From positions 28,366,505-28,430,504 of the forward strand of contig NC_056535.1 in assembly GCF_910596095.1 (NCBI RefSeq): DNA of 64,000 bases, read 5' to 3'. The translations under genes were made by a program, and so were the position numbers. Shown here piece after piece: positions 59,269 through 64,000 of this stretch. Source of the stretch: Thunnus maccoyii. Lineage: Eukaryota; Chordata; Actinopteri; Scombriformes; Scombridae. Below the pieces are notes generated by a model. The model ran no database searches, was not told where the DNA came from, and worked only from the letters and a program-made list of their open reading frames with translations. The stretch's first letter is position 1; the number at the start of each line of letters is the position of its first letter.

Positions 59269-59960
59269 CTTGTGCTCCTAAGACAGACAGACCGCTCCGC
59301 ACTGCAGGTAAACAGAAAACCAGTAGATCCAGTAGAATCAGTAGAAACCCAGTAGAGTCAGTGTGGAGCTGATGGTCTGTCTGTCTATGTTGTAGAAGTT
59401 GCTGAAGGCATAAAAACGTTTCTTTTTTTTTTTTTCTTTTTTTTTTTTAAGTTGAACTCAAACTAGAGGCAGCAGCTCTGATACTGGGATAACTGGAGCT
59501 GCCTGTCCGGTGATGACGTCTTCTTCTTCTTCTTCTTCTTCTCTTCTCGGTTGCGCAATTAACCGACCCGTCAGTCAGCTGTTAGTTAGTTAGTTAGTTA
59601 GTTAGTTGTTGAGAATCTTCTGTACAGTCTGAATAAAATTAAACTGTGTCGATGAAAAGCAGCACAAAAGACAAACCGAAACTGTTGATTAAAAGATAAA
59701 CATGAAACTTGTTTTTTTGTATCCGGAGCTGAAGTGAACAAAGCACACAGAGTCCTCCTGTCTGTCCGGGTGTTTGAGTTTTGAATGGATTTAGTCTCCG
59801 TGTCTCGGTGTGTTTGTATCCAGACTGACCCTCAGGACTCCGGACTCCTCTGGCCCTGTTCGTCTTCAGGACTTTCAGCTGGACTGACTCCGGGTGTGTT
59901 TGGTTTCGTTGTTGTTTCCTCCCGCGGTGTCGTCATCCGGTGAGGGGCGGAGCCTCGATG
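59269..59960 (-). promoter_or_regulatory. trib3: Probable non-coding first exon and promoter of trib3
   Basis: On the minus strand a good donor CACAAG|GTAAGAAA at 59269/59268 follows an exon-like sequence. Upstream are TGATGACGTC (59511-59520, CRE/ATF-like), a (CTT)n run (about 59518-59542), (TTAG)n (about 59582-59607), a GC-richer stretch to about 59960, and ATTGCAACA (minus strand, about 59954), a C/EBP-ATF-like word. Exon start not defined, and ownership by trib3 is inferred from orientation and splice pairing. Confidence 0.4.
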
Positions 59961-60052
59961 TTGCAATCCTGAGCCGATCAGTCGTCAGAAAACTGACACG
60001 TGACTAAATGGAGCAGAGCAGCACATGCATCATATACAGTATGTTATATAAG

Positions 60053-60897
60053 TGTTTTAACAGTGGTGGAAGAAGTATTCAGATCATTTATTTAAATAAA
60101 AGTGCCATTACAGCAATGTAAAATACAAGTAAAATCTCTGCATGAAAAATCCTACTTAAGTAAAAGTACATAAGTATTATCAGCTTGATGTAGTTAAAGT
60201 ATTGCAGTAAAAGTAGTGGTTTGGTCCCCCTGACTGATATATTATTATATATGAAATCATTAATTATTAATACTGATGCATCAGTGTTAGAGCAGCGTGT
60301 TACTGTTGTAGCTGCTGGAAGTGAACCAATTTTCATTTACTTTATATACAGTTAGCTAGTTTAGTCCAGTGGTTCCCAACCTAGGGGTCGGGCCCCTCCA
60401 AAGGGTCACCAGATAAATCTGAGGGGTTATGAGATGATTAATGGAAGAGAGGAAAAAAAAAAAGTTATAATTCACAAATCTCTTTTCAGTTCTTGGACTT
60501 TTTCTCTAATCTTTGATTTTTGGTGAAATATTGCATCATTTGAACATGTATTGACACGAAACCATGTGAGAAGTTTAGAGTGAAAAATCACTATTTGGCG
60601 GAGCTGTTAACAACTCAGACATCTGAAATGTGACCCGACTACACACCTTTTGTAAGACGTCAAGAGCCAACAAGGTTGGAAATCACCGGTTTCATCTTAA
60701 ACAATATGTTGTATTTTAAAAGCTTGTTATTTTATCCATTGTGTCAAATCTTCATCTGAAAAGTAACTAAAGCTGTCAGATAAATGTAGTGTAGCATAAA
60801 ATGGAAATAGTCGAGTAAAGTACAAGTATCTCAAAATTGTACTTAAATACAGAACTTGAGTAAAAGTATTTGGTAAGTTTCCACCACTGTTTTTTAA
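60053..60897. mobile_element. hAT-type non-autonomous element with 8-bp target duplication
   Basis: Element 60061-60889 has inverted ends CAGTGGTGGAA and TT(T)CCACCACTG. Flanks TGTTTTAA (60053-60060) and TTTTTTAA (60890-60897) agree at 7 of 8 positions, as expected for hAT insertion. Inner sequence has the AAGTAAAAGTA wording at both ends. A second element is nested at about 60367-60690. Confidence 0.75.
60367..60690. mobile_element. Nested hAT-like element
   Basis: Starts CAGTGGTTCCCAACCTAGGG and ends with the imperfect inverse AAGGTTGGAAATCACCGG. It is inserted within the element at 60061-60889 and is therefore younger than it. Confidence 0.6.
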
Positions 60898-61284
60898 ATG
60901 TTCTTTATTGAAAGATACATTTACACAACGCCATCACAAATGATTTGACAACTTCCTTATTATGAGAATTAAAAATAGCACCAGTGTCAACAGTCATATA
61001 ACTTGTGTAAGCAGGAAGAGAGAGACATTTTATCAACTGTAACACCTTTCCGTTGTATCATCTTGTTTGTCCATGTATTTGTTTTTACAGAGGACAAACA
61101 AAAATAGGCCTGAGGGATAAACTGAACAAAAGAAAATGTGGCAAAGCATTTTATAAGAAGGCACAAGACAGCAATGATTGTCATGTAATGGATAAAACCA
61201 TCTGTTGGTAACACATAACTTTAGGTCCTCCTGTTTGACATTTATAATTAGTATATAAACAGTTAATACATAGTTTATAACACA

Positions 61285-61640
61285 CTATAATAGATTGATA
61301 GAGTACTTTATTAATCACAAAGGGAAATTTAAGTGTTACAGCAGCCACTTGACATAAATCAAAATACAAAAACGATGAAGTACATAAAATAAATGAATAC
61401 AATTAAAGGCTAAAATATATACAATAACTAAAAGGACTAACTCAGACATAAAATAAATACATAAATAGAATAAAGACTAGAGATATAACCATAACTATAA
61501 CATACTATTTTCTGAGTATACACTGTTCAAAGATGTTAATATGCTTTAATAGACAGTACATTAGTGCAAGTCAGGTGGATACTGCTAATGCAGTGAGATG
61601 CATGTTTGTCCGTGGACGTGGAGGCTGCTGTAATGACAAA
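61285..61640 (-). mobile_element. LINE 3' end in minus orientation
   Basis: GATAGAGTACTTTATTAATC followed by ACAAAGGGAAATTTAAGTGT is the reverse of the usual tail of a common teleost LINE (Rex-type). CCGTGGACGTGGAGGCTGCTG near 61610 belongs to the same repeat. Family assignment tentative. Confidence 0.5.
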
Positions 61641-64000
61641 GTATAAATAGTAAAACAGTTAAAATAAGACTTCATAGGAGATGTTATAATAAATAGACAA
61701 ATAGAGTACATCCATAAATACTTAAAAGATCCTTATATCTACTTGAAACTACATCATAGTGTGTTATAGACCTTTAAATCACAAATAACAAATTTCTTAT
61801 TTGGTGCATTCACTGTATTTAATACCCAGAATTCCACTTGATACAGCTCAGATGTACTTTTTTGGTATGATTGAGGTTGTTATTAGACAATGTAAGAGGA
61901 TAAATTCAAACTTGTAAAAGAAAAATACAAACACGTTACTACATAATCTACTATAACGATGGTAAAACATTTGTATGCAATGAAATTAGTGAAAAAAATA
62001 ATATATATGATAAGATGAGAAATAGTTTAACAATTACATGCGAAGGTAATGGTGACAATTATACAAGAAAAATGTTAAAGTGAAAAATAAAATCCAAATT
62101 TAAACTATAAATTGCAACCAGTCTTTTTCCAAAAAAAGGGGGATATTAAAACAGCAAATGAAAAAAAAGGAATCACTAATTAACGGGCATTTAATTAACG
62201 CCTACTTCTCTGTTTTTAATATGACATTCTCTTAATCGACACCTTCATTAATGTAATGAAATCTAAGACTGAAATCCATTTTATTTAAATGAAAAAAACA
62301 CTTTAAAAACTTGTGAATTTGTGCTATCGACCTGTTGCAATATCCTATAACTGCTACAGTTAGTGACATCTACAGACCAAAACAACCAAGAACATAATCA
62401 TTAGATTGATCGATAATGAAAGGAATCATTAGTTGCAGCTCTAGGATACTGTTATATTAACCATGTCAAGCAGTGTGCAACAGTATCACACTGGAGATAG
62501 GAGGTTTTGACCTGCAGAGCTGCAGCCATGTGCTGACCTTTGACCCCTGACCTTAATCCCGGTTCAGTATGCGGTCAAAGGCTCAGCGGCTCTTCACCAG
62601 CTGCACTTGTTCACTTCATCTGTTCATCTGACTTTGTTCCAACATTCAGACACATGAGACGTGTCTAAGCTTTTTCTTCACACAATCCACTTAATCAATT
62701 AATCAATGACTCTTTGCAATTCAAGTCAGAATTCAAAGCTTTGTTGATATATTATTTTTTTGGGGTTTACACTCAGCTGAGTGACGCCCAAAATGTGGCA
62801 GCTTAACTTCCTGTTTTGTGTTTCTGTGTGTGTTTGTACAGACAGTATTTCTTGCTGAGCTGGCGGAGGGATACGTCCTGGGCCAGATGTACACACACAA
62901 AACACCTTTTCCCTCACAGAAACTGGTATTTATAAAAACAGAAAATGTGCATGCATACTTCGGATCAGATGTACACATGTTCTTCTAAAGCCAGTCGCTG
63001 ATGATATGATCAGGTGGAGAAAGAAACATGAGGCGAGACGAAGGAAGCTAAACTGCACTTTTATTGTGTGATATTTATTCCACCAACACAGTGATCTGTA
63101 ATATAACAATACTGATGAATGAACATTGTTTAATTAACATACAGTAGGAGGCATTACTTTATTTCTCTGTTGATATTCTTGCTAATCATATCCTTTGTGA
63201 CAAACCTTGTAAAGTCGAGTTTCATATGAGCGCTACAAGCTAATCATTGATAACATTTCCGGTGGTGATCGAGATATCACCGCCTGTAAGTGCCGCTCCA
63301 TCTATTCCTTGAGGATGCCCGCTTAAGCTATAAACTCAGAGCATGTAGTTGACACGTGCCTCAGTAAAACAAAGTCCGTGTTCTTGGTTTCAACCGAGCA
63401 TTCTTCCTTAAATATTAAAATGAATCATGGCAGCAAAACACATAAACAGCTGATTAAGGTCATGTCGTCATCCAGTTACAGCTCATTGTGAAAGTGGAAA
63501 TAAGGTTTGTGCATGTGCAGTTACACTGTAATTAAGATTTATAAAAGAGAACCATGCAAACACAGCTTTATAAATCTGACAAAAAGAACAAATGAGTATA
63601 AATATGTCTATCATTGTGTGTACACACAGTTTTAGGTATTAATCTAAAGAGTTTTATGCATCTGGCCACAGGTGGTCAGAACAAAACACCAACAATAAAC
63701 CTACAATAGACTACCAGGCTACTCCATCTAAGGGATCACTTCACAGCCAGTATGAGCAGGAGGATTAATTAAAGACACCAGTGTACACATGTACATGTGA
63801 GTGTTGTATTAAGATCGAAAACCTGTCGTTTAATCCCTGCAGGAAGCGCAGAGAGACACCTGCTGCTCTAAGGTCAGATCTTCATTATGTAGATTTCCTG
63901 TCTGTGTGTGATGACCTGTGTGTGTGTGTGTGTAGTCAGCTTGGCTTTGATTGGACAGATTTCAAGGAACAGGTGAAGAGCCTGACTGACCTGGTTACAC
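61641..64000. other. Right-end spacer, no gene seen
   Basis: Intergenic, AT-rich, without supportable exons. Contains a nuclear-receptor half-site cluster at 62534-62553, a repeat-like stretch near 62400-62455 and a short (GT)n near 63915. Confidence 0.45.
62534..62553 (-). promoter_or_regulatory. Three nuclear-receptor half sites spaced by one base (double DR1)
   Basis: TGACCT (62534-62539), TGACCC (62541-62546) and TGACCT (62548-62553) follow each other with single-base spacers. On the minus strand this reads as two overlapping DR1 elements, the format bound by PPAR-RXR or HNF4. It lies about 3 kb upstream of the presumed trib3 first exon. Confidence 0.45.

Overview
The window looks like nuclear DNA from a teleost fish, probably a percomorph. 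It is AT-rich, with spliced vertebrate genes, short introns, many CA/GT microsatellites, L2-type LINE tails, hAT-like elements, a BEL/Pao-type retroelement remnant and a solo LTR. No bacterial features, CRISPR arrays or tRNA/rRNA genes were seen. All gene models come from reading splice sites and frames by eye; exon phases were checked and sum to whole codons in each intact model.

Left part (about 0.9-13.5 kb, minus strand): a tandem array of four units of a Hes5/her4-type bHLH-Orange repressor. Only the first copy (exons 2500-2562 and 1964-2386, 161 aa, ending WRPW) is intact. Copy 2 is cut off in mid exon and has a stop, copy 3 has two stops and lost its Orange region, and copy 4 has a stop plus a frameshift. 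Copies 1, 3 and 4 keep a TATA box with an RBPJ/CSL (Notch) site. About 0.7-1.9 kb farther upstream lie duplicated modules with more CSL sites. A 574-bp solo LTR with 5-bp target duplications sits between units 3 and 4.

Middle (13.5-36 kb): a repeat-rich spacer with two foldback structures, then a minus-strand PDZD4/PDZRN-family scaffold gene (six exons, 21040-29398, about 803 aa, C-terminal PDZ ligand TTV). Between it and the next gene are a degraded BEL/Pao-type element (about 31.2-33.0 kb) and several microsatellites.

Right part: atrip (ATR-interacting protein, plus strand, 17 coding exons from 36371 to 49466, 815 aa) has its RPA-binding acidic patch, coiled coil and acidic C-terminal tail. 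Facing it tail to tail is trib3 (Tribbles pseudokinase, minus strand, three coding exons 52618-55780, 353 aa), with a probable non-coding first exon near 59.3 kb. Its introns hold an L2 LINE fragment and an unidentified degraded coding-like segment. Its 5' region holds two ATF4/CHOP-type TGATGCAAY sites and, near 62.5 kb, three nuclear-receptor half sites in a row.

The pdzd4-like gene and atrip are divergent (head to head, about 6 kb apart); atrip and trib3 are convergent. The genes do not form one pathway: they cover Notch output (hes5), membrane/cortex scaffolding (PDZ), replication-stress signalling (atrip) and stress/insulin signalling (trib3).
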